Shown one piece after another: positions 1-8,564 of a DNA stretch of 64,000 nucleotides; the stretch's first letter is position 1; each line of letters begins with the position of its first letter. The stretch is from Catellatospora methionotrophica (GTDB lineage Bacteria > Actinomycetota > Actinomycetes > Mycobacteriales > Micromonosporaceae): contig NZ_JAAOTJ010000001.1 of NCBI RefSeq assembly GCF_011297335.1, positions 1,550,001 to 1,614,000 on the forward strand, given 5' to 3'. Below the pieces are notes generated by a model. That model was given only the letters and a program-made list of their open reading frames with translations. It was not told the origin of the DNA and searched no databases. The position numbers and the translations under genes are program-made.

Positions 1-192
1 CAGCGCGGTCACCTGGTTGGCCCATTCCTGCGCAGCCAGCGCTTCGAGCCGTTCCAGGAACTGGCCGGTGTTGTCGTAGTCCGGGTCCTCCAGCCGCCAG
101 GCGGTGCCCGCGTGGGACGCCTTGCCCAGGTCGGCCGGATACTCCGCGACGGGTTTCCCGGCGAACGTCGTGATGTGGGAGCCGATCGTCAT
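1..192 (-). CDS. Truncated N-terminal part of a hypothetical protein (possibly STM4015-like)
   Basis: An ATG at 192 opens a reading frame that runs leftward off the window; 64 residues are visible, starting MTIGSHITTFAGKPVAEYP. The N-terminus recalls the STM4015-type leucine-rich-repeat proteins of actinomycetes, but this is from memory and the repeat region is not in view. It is divergent from the chitinase gene. Function is not assigned. Confidence 0.5.
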   Translation of the reverse strand, partial: MTIGSHITTFAGKPVAEYPADLGKASHAGTAWRLEDPDYDNTGQFLERLEALAAQEWANQVTAL

Positions 193-492
193 GCGCTGCC
201 TCCGCCGGGCCGCATCGGGTCTGGGACGAGGGACATTAACACCCGCCACCGACGCCGCCGCCAAGCGTCCGGCACTCATTCATTGCATTAGATAGTTAAG
301 TTTACTAAACTCCAGGCGTTCCACTCGGAGCGAGCCGCTTCCTCGTCCGAACCCGCACCCGATCGGGCCGCCGCGTGCCCCCGGTCGCCGCCTGCCATCA
401 GGCCGCGCCGGGGAGGGGCGCACCTGCCTGTCCGGTCAGTCGATGTGCCGTGACACCACGTCGCCACGGCACCGGACACTGAAGGGACCCCC
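193..492. promoter_or_regulatory. Intergenic region upstream of the chitinase, with a 13-bp palindrome
   Basis: About 300 bp separate the left-edge gene from the chitinase. An unusually AT-rich patch at 285-311 contains the palindrome AGTTTACTAAACT (299-311; arms of 6 bp around one base). AT-rich palindromes of this kind often precede regulated polysaccharide-degrading genes in actinomycetes; that it is an operator is inference. No other gene is seen here. Confidence 0.4.
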
Positions 493-1890
493 ATGTCCGA
501 CACCACCCAGACCCGCCGCGGTCGCTGGGCCGCCGCCGGGCTCGCCCTGGCCACCGCGGCCGTCGGCGCCGCCGTCGCGCTGGCCCCGGCCACGGCGCAG
601 GCGGTCGTGCTGCCCAACGGCTTCAAGAGCGTGGGCTACATGCCCTCGTGGGCAGGCAACGTCAACACCGTGCAGTACGGCAAGCTGACGCACATCAACT
701 ACGCCTTCGTCCTGCCGAACTCCAACGGCAGCCTGCAAGGGCTGGACAACCCGTCCAAGCTGTCCTCGCTGGTCTCGCTGGGCCACGCCAACAACGTGAA
801 GGTCTCCATCGCCGTCGGCGGCTGGAACGACGGCAACGACCAGGCCTTCGAGGACCTGGCCGCCAACGCCACGGCCCGCACCGCGTTCGTCAACAACCTG
901 GTGAACCTCGTCAACCAGTACAACCTCGACGGCGTCGACATCGACTGGGAGTACCCGGACACCACCGCCGAGAGCAACAACTACACGGCGCTGATGAACC
1001 AGCTCAGCACCGCCATGCACACCCGGGGCAAGCTGCTCACCGCCGCCGTGGTGTCCGAGGGCAGCACCGCCAACTTCGTGCAGCCCGCGGTGTTCAGCGC
1101 GGTCGACTGGCTGAACATCATGGCGTACGACGGCGGCAGCCCGCACGCCAACTACAACTGGTCGATCAACGCGGTCAACTCGTGGAAGTCCCGCGGCCTG
1201 CCCGCCAGCAAGGCCGTGCTGGGCGTGCCGTTCTACAGCCGCCCGACGTACTACACGTACAGCCAGCTCGTCGCGATAGACCCGGCCAACGCCAACCGCG
1301 ACTGCACCACGGTCAGCGGTGTGCAGCAGTGCTACAACGGCCTGCCGACCATCCGCAGCAAGACCGCGTGGGCCAAGGCCAACGCCGGCGGCATCATGAA
1401 CTGGGAGCTGTCCCAGGACACCACCGGCTCGACGTCGCTGGTCAGCGCGATCTACGAGGTCGCCATCGGCGGCACCACCCCGCCGTCGTCGCCGCCCCCG
1501 GGCGGCCGCACCGGCCGCATCGTCGGCCAGGCGTCGGGCAAGTGCGTCGACGTCGCCGCCGCCTCCACCGCCAACGGCACCGCGATCCAGCTCTACACCT
1601 GCAACGGCACCACGGCGCAGAACTGGACCATCGGCACCGACGGCACCGTCCGCGCGCTGGGCAAGTGCATGGACGTCACCAGCGCCTCCACCGCCAACGG
1701 CGCCCTGATCCAGCTCTGGGACTGCAACGGCTCCGGCGCCCAGGTCTGGCAGCCGCAGTCCAACGGCAACCTGCGCAACCCCGTCTCCGCCAAGTGCCTG
1801 GACGCCAAGGACCTGGGCACCGCCGACGGCACCCGCCTGCAGATCTGGACCTGCGCCGCCTCCGGCAACCAGATCTGGACCCTGCCCTGA
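493..1890 (+). CDS. Secreted GH18 chitinase with C-terminal ricin B-type lectin domain
   Basis: The 465-residue protein hydrolyses chitin beta-1,4 links outside the cell. Residues 1-36 are a Sec signal peptide ending in ATAQA. Residues 42-327 form a GH18 barrel with the family motif DGVDIDWE at 146-153, so Glu153 is the expected acid catalyst. A TPPSSPPPGG linker (329-338) leads to a beta-trefoil lectin at about 341-465, with QxW repeats at QNW 376, QVW 417 and QIW 460 and paired cysteines, which should bind carbohydrate and hold the enzyme on substrate. It is monocistronic and followed by two hairpins. An alternative is another GH18 specificity such as endo-beta-N-acetylglucosaminidase, less likely with this lectin arrangement. 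Confidence 0.92.
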   Translation: MSDTTQTRRGRWAAAGLALATAAVGAAVALAPATAQAVVLPNGFKSVGYMPSWAGNVNTVQYGKLTHINYAFVLPNSNGSLQGLDNPSKLSSLVSLGHANNVKVSIAVGGWNDGNDQAFEDLAANATARTAFVNNLVNLVNQYNLDGVDIDWEYPDTTAESNNYTALMNQLSTAMHTRGKLLTAAVVSEGSTANFVQPAVFSAVDWLNIMAYDGGSPHANYNWSINAVNSWKSRGLPASKAVLGVPFYSRPTYYTYSQLVAIDPANANRDCTTVSGVQQCYNGLPTIRSKTAWAKANAGGIMNWELSQDTTGSTSLVSAIYEVAIGGTTPPSSPPPGGRTGRIVGQASGKCVDVAAASTANGTAIQLYTCNGTTAQNWTIGTDGTVRALGKCMDVTSASTANGALIQLWDCNGSGAQVWQPQSNGNLRNPVSAKCLDAKDLGTADGTRLQIWTCAASGNQIWTLP

Positions 1891-1896
1891 TTTGTC

Positions 1897-1952
1897 GATC
1901 ATGAACTTATGGGCGTGTTCAACGGCGTGTCACCACCCATAACTTCATGATC
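1897..1952. terminator. Imperfect 17-bp inverted repeat after the chitinase gene
   Basis: Arms at 1897-1913 and 1936-1952 pair over 17 bp with one mismatch; the loop is 22 nt. It begins 7 bp after the chitinase stop codon. The arms are AT-richer than the surroundings, so it may also be a protein site. Confidence 0.5.
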
Positions 1953-1963
1953 ACCCGAAAGGG

Positions 1964-1995
1964 ACGGGCCCGCACCGGCGACGGTGCGGGCCCGT
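1964..1995 (+). terminator. Strong GC-rich hairpin terminator
   Basis: A perfect 14-bp stem (1964-1977 with 1982-1995) closes a GCGA loop, which is a GNRA-type tetraloop. There is no long U-tract, as usual in high-GC actinomycetes. It should end chitinase transcription. Confidence 0.7.
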
Positions 1996-2073
1996 TCGCG
2001 TCCATCGATCCACATTGTAATTTAGTTTCTTCGATGGTTGACTGAGTGGAGGTTTTTGCCGAGGACGGAACGG

Positions 2074-3789
2074 ATGATCTGCATGGGCAAGCAGTTGAGG
2101 CGCGGGCTGGTCGCCATCGCGCTCGCGGTGACCGGCGCGGCTGCCGCACCGGCGGCCGACGCCGCGGCGGCCGAGCCGGGCATGAACGTCGTCTGGTCCA
2201 CCGACTTCAGCAACGGCTGGGCGGGGTGGCTCAGCACTCCGTGGAACGACCAGCCGCAGGGGGCGGTGGCCAGGCCGACGGTGCGGCCCTCGCCCGACGG
2301 GCAGGGCATGGCCGGGCGCTTCTACCTGGCCGGAGGCCAGCAGCGCAACGAGTCGCAGCCCACCGCGGCGCAGAACATCACCGAGGGCCAGACGCTGATC
2401 GTCCGGTTCACCGACTACCTGCCCGCCGGTTTCCCGACCGCCACCAGCGACTGGCAGGTCGTCATGCAGTTCAAGAACGCGTCGACCGGCTCCCCGCCGA
2501 TCGAGATCAAGATCGGCCACGGCAAGTACTACCTCGACGGCAACAACGGGGCCTGGCACTACGACATCGGCGACGCGATCGCCGGGCGATCCACCACCAT
2601 CACGGTGCGGGTCAAGTTCTCGGTCAGCGCCGCCACCGCGGTGATGGACGCCTGGCACAACGGCAACCAGACGGTCTTCGGCCAGCACCCGAAGGGCGCG
2701 GGCACGCTCTACTCCGGCCAGTCCAGCTACCTCAAGACCGGCCTGTACCGCAGCACCGGGATCAGCCAGCCCGGCGAGCGGTTCATGAAAAGCCTGATCA
2801 TCGGCACTCCCGGCAGCACGCCGCCGCCCCCGGTGCCCGGAGTCGAGTACCACGCGGGCTCGTCGACCGACGTCAACGGCGACGGCAAGGCCGACATCGT
2901 CACCTTCACCAGGGGAACCACCAACGACGTCTACGCCGCCACCTCCACCGGCGCCGCCTTCGCGGGCACCACGGTCAAGTGGAACGACTACTTCGGCGTC
3001 GACGGCGAGCAGCAGTCCACCGGCGACTTCAACGGCGACGGCAAGGACGACATCGTCACCTTCCCCAAGGGGACGACCGACGACGTGTACGTCGGCCTGT
3101 CCACCGGCACCGGCTTCGCCCCCGGCGCCAAGTGGCACGACGCCTTCTCACCCGGCGCGCAGGTCCCCGCCGTCGGCGACGTGAACGGCGACGGCAGGGA
3201 CGACATCGTCAGCTTCAGCCACGACACCGACGCCGACGTCCACGTGGCCCTGTCCACCGGCAGCGGCTTCGGACCGGCCGCCAAATGGAACGAGTTCTTC
3301 GCACCCGCCGGGGAGTATCCGGGCGTCGCCGACGTCAACGGCGACGGCAGGGACGACATCGTCGTGTTCACCCAGGGCACGAACGCCGACGTGTACGTCG
3401 GCCTGTCCACCGGCACCGCGTTCGCCGGCGGCGCGCTCTGGCACGACCTGTTCGCGGTCGGCGCGGAGCAGCCCCGGCTCGGCGACGTCACCGGCGACGG
3501 CAAGGCCGACATCGTCACGTTCACCTGCGACGCCAACGCCGACGTGTACGTGGCCGCCGCCAACGGCAGCGCGTTCGTCGGCACCGCCGTCAAGTGGAAC
3601 GACTTCTTCTGCCTCGCCGGGGAGTTCCCCTACCTCGGCGACGTCAACGGCGACGGCAGGGACGACATCATCGTGTTCACCAAGGGCACGACCAACGACG
3701 TGTACGTCGGCCTGTCCACCGGCACCGGTTTCCTCGGCGGCGTGAAGTGGCACGACTTCTTCGGCCTGACCGGCGAGAACACCCTGTAG
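2074..3789 (+). CDS. Secreted polysaccharide-lyase-like protein with six FG-GAP/VCBS repeats
   Basis: The start ATG at 2074 is chosen because GAGG at 2061-2064 lies 9 bp before it; an ATG at 2083 is the alternative. The 571-residue product has a signal peptide (about 1-33). Residues 38-245 resemble the heparin-lyase-like polysaccharide lyase family (jelly-roll; motifs KIGHGKYYLDG and FMKSLIIGTPG). A proline linker (248-256) leads to six repeats of about 52 residues, each with a D-x-NGDGxxDIV calcium-binding-like turn, which should form a beta-propeller. It likely acts outside the cell on an acidic polysaccharide. Substrate cannot be read from sequence. Confidence 0.75.
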   Translation: MICMGKQLRRGLVAIALAVTGAAAAPAADAAAAEPGMNVVWSTDFSNGWAGWLSTPWNDQPQGAVARPTVRPSPDGQGMAGRFYLAGGQQRNESQPTAAQNITEGQTLIVRFTDYLPAGFPTATSDWQVVMQFKNASTGSPPIEIKIGHGKYYLDGNNGAWHYDIGDAIAGRSTTITVRVKFSVSAATAVMDAWHNGNQTVFGQHPKGAGTLYSGQSSYLKTGLYRSTGISQPGERFMKSLIIGTPGSTPPPPVPGVEYHAGSSTDVNGDGKADIVTFTRGTTNDVYAATSTGAAFAGTTVKWNDYFGVDGEQQSTGDFNGDGKDDIVTFPKGTTDDVYVGLSTGTGFAPGAKWHDAFSPGAQVPAVGDVNGDGRDDIVSFSHDTDADVHVALSTGSGFGPAAKWNEFFAPAGEYPGVADVNGDGRDDIVVFTQGTNADVYVGLSTGTAFAGGALWHDLFAVGAEQPRLGDVTGDGKADIVTFTCDANADVYVAAANGSAFVGTAVKWNDFFCLAGEFPYLGDVNGDGRDDIIVFTKGTTNDVYVGLSTGTGFLGGVKWHDFFGLTGENTL

Positions 3790-3796
3790 CGCGCAG

Positions 3797-3830
3797 CGTG
3801 GCCCGCACCGTCGCGGCGGTGCGGGCCACG
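3797..3830. terminator. Bidirectional terminator between convergent genes
   Basis: A perfect 14-bp stem (3797-3810 with 3817-3830) and 6-nt loop lies between the stop codons of the lyase-like gene and the epimerase gene, so it can serve both. Confidence 0.75.
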
Positions 3831-3833
3831 TGG

Positions 3834-4679
3834 TCACCGCCAGCCGTGAACCGGTTCGAAGCCGAGCACGCGGCGGGCCTTGTCGATCGACAGCAGGGTC
3901 TCGTTGCCGGCGACCGGGCGCTGCCAGGGCAGGTCCGGGAAGACCTCGGCGGCCAGGTCGACGGTCTCGCGGCGCATCACGGTGTCGGCGTTGGCGATGA
4001 TGAAGACCTCCAGGCCGGGCCGGGTGTACTCCAGCGCCCGCCGCACCGCCTGCGCGCCGTCGCGGCAGTCGATGTACGACCACAGGTTCCACATCCGGGC
4101 CTTCGGGTCGTCCTGCCAGGACGCGAAGTTCGCGTAGTCGCCGGGCTCCATCACGTTCGAGAAGCGCAGACCGATCATCTTCAGCTCCGGGTCCCACCGG
4201 CAGAACTGCGCGGCCATCTGCTCGTCGAGGTGCTTGGCCAGGGAGTACGCCGTCTCCGGCCGTCCCGCGTACTCCTCGTCCACCGGCAGGTACGGCGGCG
4301 GGGTGTCGAAGGGCAGCCCGAGCACCGTCTCACTGGACGCCCACACCACATTGCGAATCCCGGCCGCCCGGGCCGCCGCGAACACGTTGTAGCTGACCGT
4401 GACGTTGTTGGCGAACGTCGCCGCGTTGCCGGTCATGCCCGGCCCCGGGATCGCCGCGAGATGCACCACCGCGTCCACCTTCGCGTACCGGCTGTCGATC
4501 GCGCTGAACGCCTCCACCGCCTGGCCGTAGTCGGTGAAGTCGATCCGGGTGTAGGGGCACAGCTGCTCCCGTGGCGGTGCCACGTCCAGGTTCACCACGT
4601 CGTATCCGTTGTCGAGCAGGTCTCGCACCACCGCCCGGCCCAGCTTGCCACTGCCGCCGGTCACTGCCACAAGTGTCAT
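3834..4679 (-). CDS. NAD-dependent epimerase/dehydratase (extended SDR family)
   Basis: The ATG at 4679 has a GGGAGAGG box 8 nt upstream and directly precedes the Rossmann motif GGSGKLG (8-14), so the longer upstream frame is rejected. Asp32 after the second beta strand suggests NAD(H). Ser115/116 and Y145-SLA-K149 complete the SDR catalytic set. At 281 residues it fits small sugar-nucleotide epimerases or dehydratases and uronate dehydrogenases. It is a cytoplasmic enzyme; the exact substrate is unknown. It stands alone between the FG-GAP protein and the PhoX-like gene. Confidence 0.8.
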   Translation of the reverse strand: MTLVAVTGGSGKLGRAVVRDLLDNGYDVVNLDVAPPREQLCPYTRIDFTDYGQAVEAFSAIDSRYAKVDAVVHLAAIPGPGMTGNAATFANNVTVSYNVFAAARAAGIRNVVWASSETVLGLPFDTPPPYLPVDEEYAGRPETAYSLAKHLDEQMAAQFCRWDPELKMIGLRFSNVMEPGDYANFASWQDDPKARMWNLWSYIDCRDGAQAVRRALEYTRPGLEVFIIANADTVMRRETVDLAAEVFPDLPWQRPVAGNETLLSIDKARRVLGFEPVHGWR

Positions 4680-4781
4680 CGTCCACACCTCTCCCGAAGA
4701 TCCCCGACAACGTATCCCGGCCCCGAACGGGAGCGCCCGCTCCGGTGGCACATTCCGGAGCGGGCGCGGCACAGGGTGAGA

Positions 4782-6188
4782 TCAGTGGTCGTGATCGTGG
4801 TCGCGACCGCGGCGGCCCCACGGACCCGTGATCGCCACGACGAGGCCGTCGGCCTGGATGCCCGCGAACAGGATGCGGCCGTCCTGGCTGAACACCGGGC
4901 CGGCGAACTCGCTGTCGCTGAGCTCGTTGCGGGCCAGCGGGTAGGTGACGCCCCTGTCGCTGACGCCGACCAGGTGCGACAGGCCCTCGCCGTCCTCGGC
5001 GAGGATGATGCCGCCGTACGGCGAGACGGTGATGTTGTCGGGGCCGTCGTAGTGGCCCTCGGCCTTCGGGTCCGGGTTCAGCCCGAAGATGGTCTTGAGC
5101 TCGATCGTCTCGCGCCGCGGATCGTAGAACCAGACCTGGCCGTCGTGCTCGTGCACGCTGCCGTCGGTGATCCGGGCGTAGCTGGAGACGAAGTAGACAC
5201 CGCCGTCGCCGTACCACTGGCCTTCGAGCTTTCGGGCGCGGGTGACCTGGTCGTTGGTGAACTGCCTGCGCACCGAGACCGTGGTCGCCAGCCGGTCGGG
5301 CACGTCCACCCAGCTCGCCTTGTACGTCGTGCCCGGCTCGGTGGCCGCCGACAGGTCGGCGATGTGCAGGCCGTCCAGGGTCGCCGCCAGGGCCTGCAGG
5401 CGGCCGGCGGTGTCGCCGCCCTCGCTGAGGGCGAGTTTGCGCAGCGCGCCGTCGCGTCCCTTGAAGTGCTTCGGCGGGACCCAGCGCAGGTAGAGCCCGT
5501 TCGGGCCGCTGGCGTCCTCGGTCAGGTAGATCTCGTCGGTGCGCGGGTCGACGGCGACGGCCTCGTGGGCGTACCGGCCGAGGAACCTCAGCGGCACCGG
5601 GTCGAGGTTGGCCTCGGCGTCGAACGGGTCGACCTCGAACACCCAGCCGTGGTCCTGCTGGAAGTCGCCTTCCTTGCGCTGCTCGGTCTCCTCGCAGGTC
5701 AGCCAGGTGCCCCACGGGGTGATGCCCCCCGCGCAGTTGTTGTGCGTACCGGCCAGGCTGACGTACTCGCGGACCCGGTTGCCGTGGTGGTCGACCTCGA
5801 TGTTGGTGGTGCCGCCGCCCGCGCCCGGGTCGAACGTGAAGCCGGGGCGCGCGGGCACCCGGAACGGCTCGTCGCCGCCGACCTCATGGTTGTTGACGAG
5901 GGTGAAGCCGCGGCGGGTGCTGAAGCAGGCGGTGCCGTCGGGGTCACTCGGGGTCGGCTCGCCGGTCGACAGCAGGGTCTTGCCCGCCTCGGCGACGATC
6001 CGGTAGGAGAAGCCCTCGGGCAGGGACAGGATGCCCGCCGGGTCGGGGACCAGCGGACCGTAGCCGGGCACGGTCGGATGGGCGTACGCGGGACCGGCGA
6101 CCGCCTGGATGCTGCCGGCGAACGCGATGCCCAGGCCGGCGAGGGTGCCGGCGCGCAGCACGTTGCGGCGTGACAGAGGGGTGTGCAC
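4782..6188 (-). CDS. Tat-exported PhoX/DUF839-family protein
   Basis: The 468-residue protein starts at GTG 6188 with AAAGG upstream. It has a twin-arginine signal (SRRNVL at 6-11, hydrophobic core, cleavage near AYA36). The rest matches the PhoX/DUF839 family: LVNNHEVGGDEPF, GGTTNIEVD, CAGGITPWGTWLTCEE, APEAV-like RYAHEAVAVDP and YLTEDA segments, which form a propeller that binds calcium and iron in true PhoX. Family members include alkaline phosphatases that fold and load metal before Tat export. Phosphatase activity is likely but not proven; some members lack it. Confidence 0.82.
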   Translation of the reverse strand: MHTPLSRRNVLRAGTLAGLGIAFAGSIQAVAGPAYAHPTVPGYGPLVPDPAGILSLPEGFSYRIVAEAGKTLLSTGEPTPSDPDGTACFSTRRGFTLVNNHEVGGDEPFRVPARPGFTFDPGAGGGTTNIEVDHHGNRVREYVSLAGTHNNCAGGITPWGTWLTCEETEQRKEGDFQQDHGWVFEVDPFDAEANLDPVPLRFLGRYAHEAVAVDPRTDEIYLTEDASGPNGLYLRWVPPKHFKGRDGALRKLALSEGGDTAGRLQALAATLDGLHIADLSAATEPGTTYKASWVDVPDRLATTVSVRRQFTNDQVTRARKLEGQWYGDGGVYFVSSYARITDGSVHEHDGQVWFYDPRRETIELKTIFGLNPDPKAEGHYDGPDNITVSPYGGIILAEDGEGLSHLVGVSDRGVTYPLARNELSDSEFAGPVFSQDGRILFAGIQADGLVVAITGPWGRRGRDHDHDH

Positions 6189-6323
6189 GGATAGCTGCCT
6201 TTCGATGGGCCTTCATGTCTACCCGTGACATGCAAGTCCGCATCCGGTAACAGCCCGCGCGCACCGCGCCAAGATCAGGCCAACAACAGGCAAACGTTGC
6301 CTACGTCGGCCTGTGTGCCCAGC

Positions 6324-6674
6324 TCAGCCCGCTGTCACGTCCCTGTCGAGCAGCGCCTCGGCCAGCTCGCACACCGCTACCAGCCGCCAGGTGATCTGGT
6401 CGGCGCGCCGCCAGTCCAGCGCCGTGACGTCGGGCAGGTTCCAGCCCAGCGCGGTCGCCTTGTCGGTGAGCCCGTCGGCGTAGCAGGCGAGCTCGACCAG
6501 CGGCGGCCTCCGCTCGGGGTCGAGGGCGTCGCCGACGCTGGCCGTCGCCTGGTCGAGGATGGCGAGCACGCCCGGGTCGGCCGCGGCGGCGGCACGGCCG
6601 GCGTCGCCGACGACGCGGGCGTAGCGCGCGAGCACCGAGCGGGCTTGGTCTGGGCTGGTGGGGCCACGGTCCAT
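6324..6674 (-). CDS. Small helical hypothetical protein (possibly DUF6401-like)
   Basis: A 116-residue acidic, alanine-rich helical protein. The pattern LVELACYADGL...GW...DW..AD...WRLVAVCELAEAL recalls DUF6401-type actinomycete proteins, from memory only. No signal peptide or membrane segment. Function unknown. Confidence 0.5.
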   Translation of the reverse strand: MDRGPTSPDQARSVLARYARVVGDAGRAAAAADPGVLAILDQATASVGDALDPERRPPLVELACYADGLTDKATALGWNLPDVTALDWRRADQITWRLVAVCELAEALLDRDVTAG

Positions 6675-6790
6675 GCCGCGAGATTAGGTCAGCATCGGGG
6701 CCTTGAATGCGGCCTGGCGTCCGTTATGACCGAACAGAGGACAACGCTGCCCGACCGGTCCCACCCGCAGGAGGGACAGCCGGGTCGACA

Positions 6791-6833
6791 CCGGCCGATG
6801 GGCGCGACCGGTCAGGTCGCGCCCATCGGCCGG
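6791..6833 (-). terminator. Perfect 19-bp hairpin terminator
   Basis: Arms 6791-6809 and 6815-6833 are exactly complementary with a 5-nt loop. It lies 8 bp beyond the stop codon of the leftward membrane-protein gene at 6841-7233. Confidence 0.8.
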
Positions 6834-6840
6834 TCGGCGG

Positions 6841-7233
6841 TCAGTCCCGCGAGACCGGGCGTCGCGCGGAGTTCGGCAGCGGCTGGGTCTGGTCGCTGTC
6901 GAAGCCGGGCACCAGCGGCACCGGGTACTCGTCCGGCTCGGCCGGGGCCTGGTACAGGTTCGGGTCGGCGGGCGCCGCCTTCTGGTTCGAGTCGGCGGGC
7001 GCCGCGTTCTGCGACGGGTACACGGTGCCGGTGGGCCGGTCGGCGAGTACCCGGGTCGCGTCGGCCTGCCCGGCGGCGTACGCGCGGGCGTGCTCGGCGA
7101 CGCGGGTCGACTCCTCGCCGGCCCGGTCGAGCCAGGTGTCCCAGCGCGACTGCATCGGGCGGACCAGCCCGCCGCCGACGCCCACGATCAGGATGCCCGC
7201 GACGGTCGCCAGCACCGCGATCAGGATCGGCAT
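6841..7233 (-). CDS. Small single-span membrane protein with disordered tail
   Basis: Starting at ATG 7233 gives 130 residues: an N-terminal membrane helix (PILIAVLATVAGILIVGVGGG), a short charged helix, and a proline/alanine-rich tail with repeated APAD elements. The upstream in-frame extension is arginine/proline-rich and unlikely to be coding. Function unknown. Confidence 0.55.
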   Translation of the reverse strand: MPILIAVLATVAGILIVGVGGGLVRPMQSRWDTWLDRAGEESTRVAEHARAYAAGQADATRVLADRPTGTVYPSQNAAPADSNQKAAPADPNLYQAPAEPDEYPVPLVPGFDSDQTQPLPNSARRPVSRD

Positions 7234-7740
7234 GGTCACCGTGGTCAGCCTTCGTGAACTGTCGGCAGGGTGCTGTTGCTGGTGAGTGAGGGAACGTGAC
7301 ACGGGTTGTCTCCCCGCAGGCGTGGGCGCAGGGGCATGATGGATGGGCCCGGACCGAGGAGGGGATGAGTCCAGCCTCGGTCCGGGCGCTCGTTCCCGGC
7401 CGCACGGGGGGCTACGTCGGGTGTCCCATCTGCTTTGTGCAACGACGCTCACCTTCGGCGGTTAGCGGCCCCTGCGGCAGGTGTTCAGCGTTGCAGGCGG
7501 TGCGAGGTTGCGCTAGCAACGGTCGGTGATAGTCCTCGCACGTGCGAGATTTGGGCGTTTGCTGAGGTTGAGCCGTCGATTAGCTTGATCGGTTAAGCCG
7601 AAAGTTCTTTACCGGTCAGGTACTTTCGGCTGACGGATGTCCCGCCGTGTCCGGTTTGCGACTTTGTACAGTCGGAACTGCAATACCGGGTTGCACACCC
7701 CAACCACACATACACGCAGTTAGATCTACGACTGCATCCG
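7234..7740. other. Gene-poor border region, likely left edge of the mobile element
   Basis: I see no convincing gene in these 507 bp. Features present: a perfect 14-bp palindrome CTCGCACGTGCGAG (7535-7548) and an inverted repeat AGCCGAAAGT/ACTTTCGGCT (7596-7605 and 7622-7631, 16-nt spacer). Composition is AT-richer than on either side from about 7550 to 7740. It separates host-type genes from the element, so an attachment site could lie here; that is inference. Confidence 0.4.
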
Positions 7741-8181
7741 TCACTCAGCGTGATTCGGCCCGTTCCACGGCACCCGCAACTCCACCCGATCCGCCGGCCA
7801 CACCCGCACCACACCCCGATGCGACACCCGCACCATCCACGCACCCCGCGGCAAATCCAGCTCCCGCCGCTCCGCCGCCGTCGCCGCATCCACCACGATG
7901 TGCGCGCCCAGCGGCAGCAGCACAAGCTCCCGCTCCCCCGGCTGCGGCAGGATCCGGGCCCGCTGGCCCTTCTTCTGCTCGAGCAGGCCTTCGGTCAGCA
8001 GAACGCCCATCGCCCGGCGGATCGTCGCCAGACCGATGGAGTAGTCGTGGCCCAGGTCCAGGACCGACGGCAGGAACCCCGTAGCCGACCACTCGCCGTC
8101 GCCGATACGGCGGCGCAGCGAGTCCGCGACCTGGTGAAAGATGGGGACCTTCGACTCTTCGTCGATATCGCCCGCATGCAC
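7741..8181 (-). CDS. GntR-family transcriptional regulator
   Basis: The 146-residue protein starts at GTG 8181. Residues 10-77 form a GntR winged helix (VPIFHQVADSLRRRIGDGEW, then LATIRRAMGVLLTEGLLEQKKGQRARI). The C-terminal part is short and unlike FadR or HutC effector domains. In actinomycete integrative elements a GntR-type protein (KorSA in pSAM2) represses transfer and replication genes, so a similar role is inferred. A CTTTG-N4-CAAAG site lies 43 bp upstream. Confidence 0.75.
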   Translation of the reverse strand: MHAGDIDEESKVPIFHQVADSLRRRIGDGEWSATGFLPSVLDLGHDYSIGLATIRRAMGVLLTEGLLEQKKGQRARILPQPGERELVLLPLGAHIVVDAATAAERRELDLPRGAWMVRVSHRGVVRVWPADRVELRVPWNGPNHAE

Positions 8182-8223
8182 ACCCGGACGCTATGAACCG
8201 GTCGTGACCTTGCATCCTTGCAT

Positions 8224-8237
8224 CTTTGGACTCAAAG
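8224..8237. promoter_or_regulatory. Putative operator CTTTG-N4-CAAAG upstream of the first GntR gene
   Basis: The 14-bp inverted repeat CTTTGGACTCAAAG has 5-bp arms and a 4-bp centre. The same arms and spacing recur at 8551-8564 before the second GntR gene. Nearby, read on the minus strand, GATGCAAG occurs twice in tandem. Confidence 0.5.
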
Positions 8238-8495
8238 TTGAGGGCCTGCTTCTGGTGCGACCCGGACTGCGAGGCCCTGATGCCCGACGAGTACACCCGA
8301 TTCGGTCAGGATCGTGATCGCCTGCCTGACCGTGGGGGTGCTGACGCCGTACTGCGCGGCCAGCTCCTTGGTCGTGGGCAGTTTCTGCCCAGGTGCGAGG
8401 GCTCCGGATGTGATCTGTTCTCGGATCTCGCGGATGATGCGACGGTAGTGCGGTTCGGACGGTGCCACGGTGTTCTCCCAGCTCGACACCGTCAT
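8232..8495 (-). CDS. Small GntR-type DNA-binding protein
   Basis: An 87-residue protein that is essentially only the GntR winged helix: PHYRRIIREIREQITSGALAPGQKLPTTKELAAQYGVSTPTVRQAITILTESGVL, split here as helix-turn-helix plus wing. The ATG at 8495 is preferred over a TTG at 8522; the ribosome site is weak for both. It lacks any effector domain, so it may be a constitutive or partner-controlled repressor. It is in tandem with the other GntR gene. Confidence 0.7.
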   Translation of the reverse strand: MTVSSWENTVAPSEPHYRRIIREIREQITSGALAPGQKLPTTKELAAQYGVSTPTVRQAITILTESGVLVGHQGLAVRVAPEAGPQL

Positions 8496-8550
8496 CCTGA
8501 CCCAGCCCCTGTCGGCTTGCAAGCAATGCCATCTTCGATGTCAGCCTTGA

Positions 8551-8564
8551 CTTTGCAATCAAAG
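8551..8564. promoter_or_regulatory. Putative operator CTTTG-N4-CAAAG upstream of the second GntR gene
   Basis: CTTTGCAATCAAAG has the same arms and 4-bp spacing as the site at 8224-8237 and lies 56 bp before the GntR start at 8495. Confidence 0.5.

Noticed and set aside
436-1902. 488-codon leftward frame opposite the chitinase
   Set aside because: Composition is valine/glycine-rich with no motifs; it is the antisense shadow of the chitinase.
2046-6173. A 1375-codon rightward frame
   Set aside because: It is arginine-rich, lies across three real genes and reflects GC codon bias; the genes under it have signal peptides and active-site motifs.
7296-7529. A 77-codon rightward frame in the border
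   Set aside because: No ribosome site, no motif and composition unlike the neighbours.
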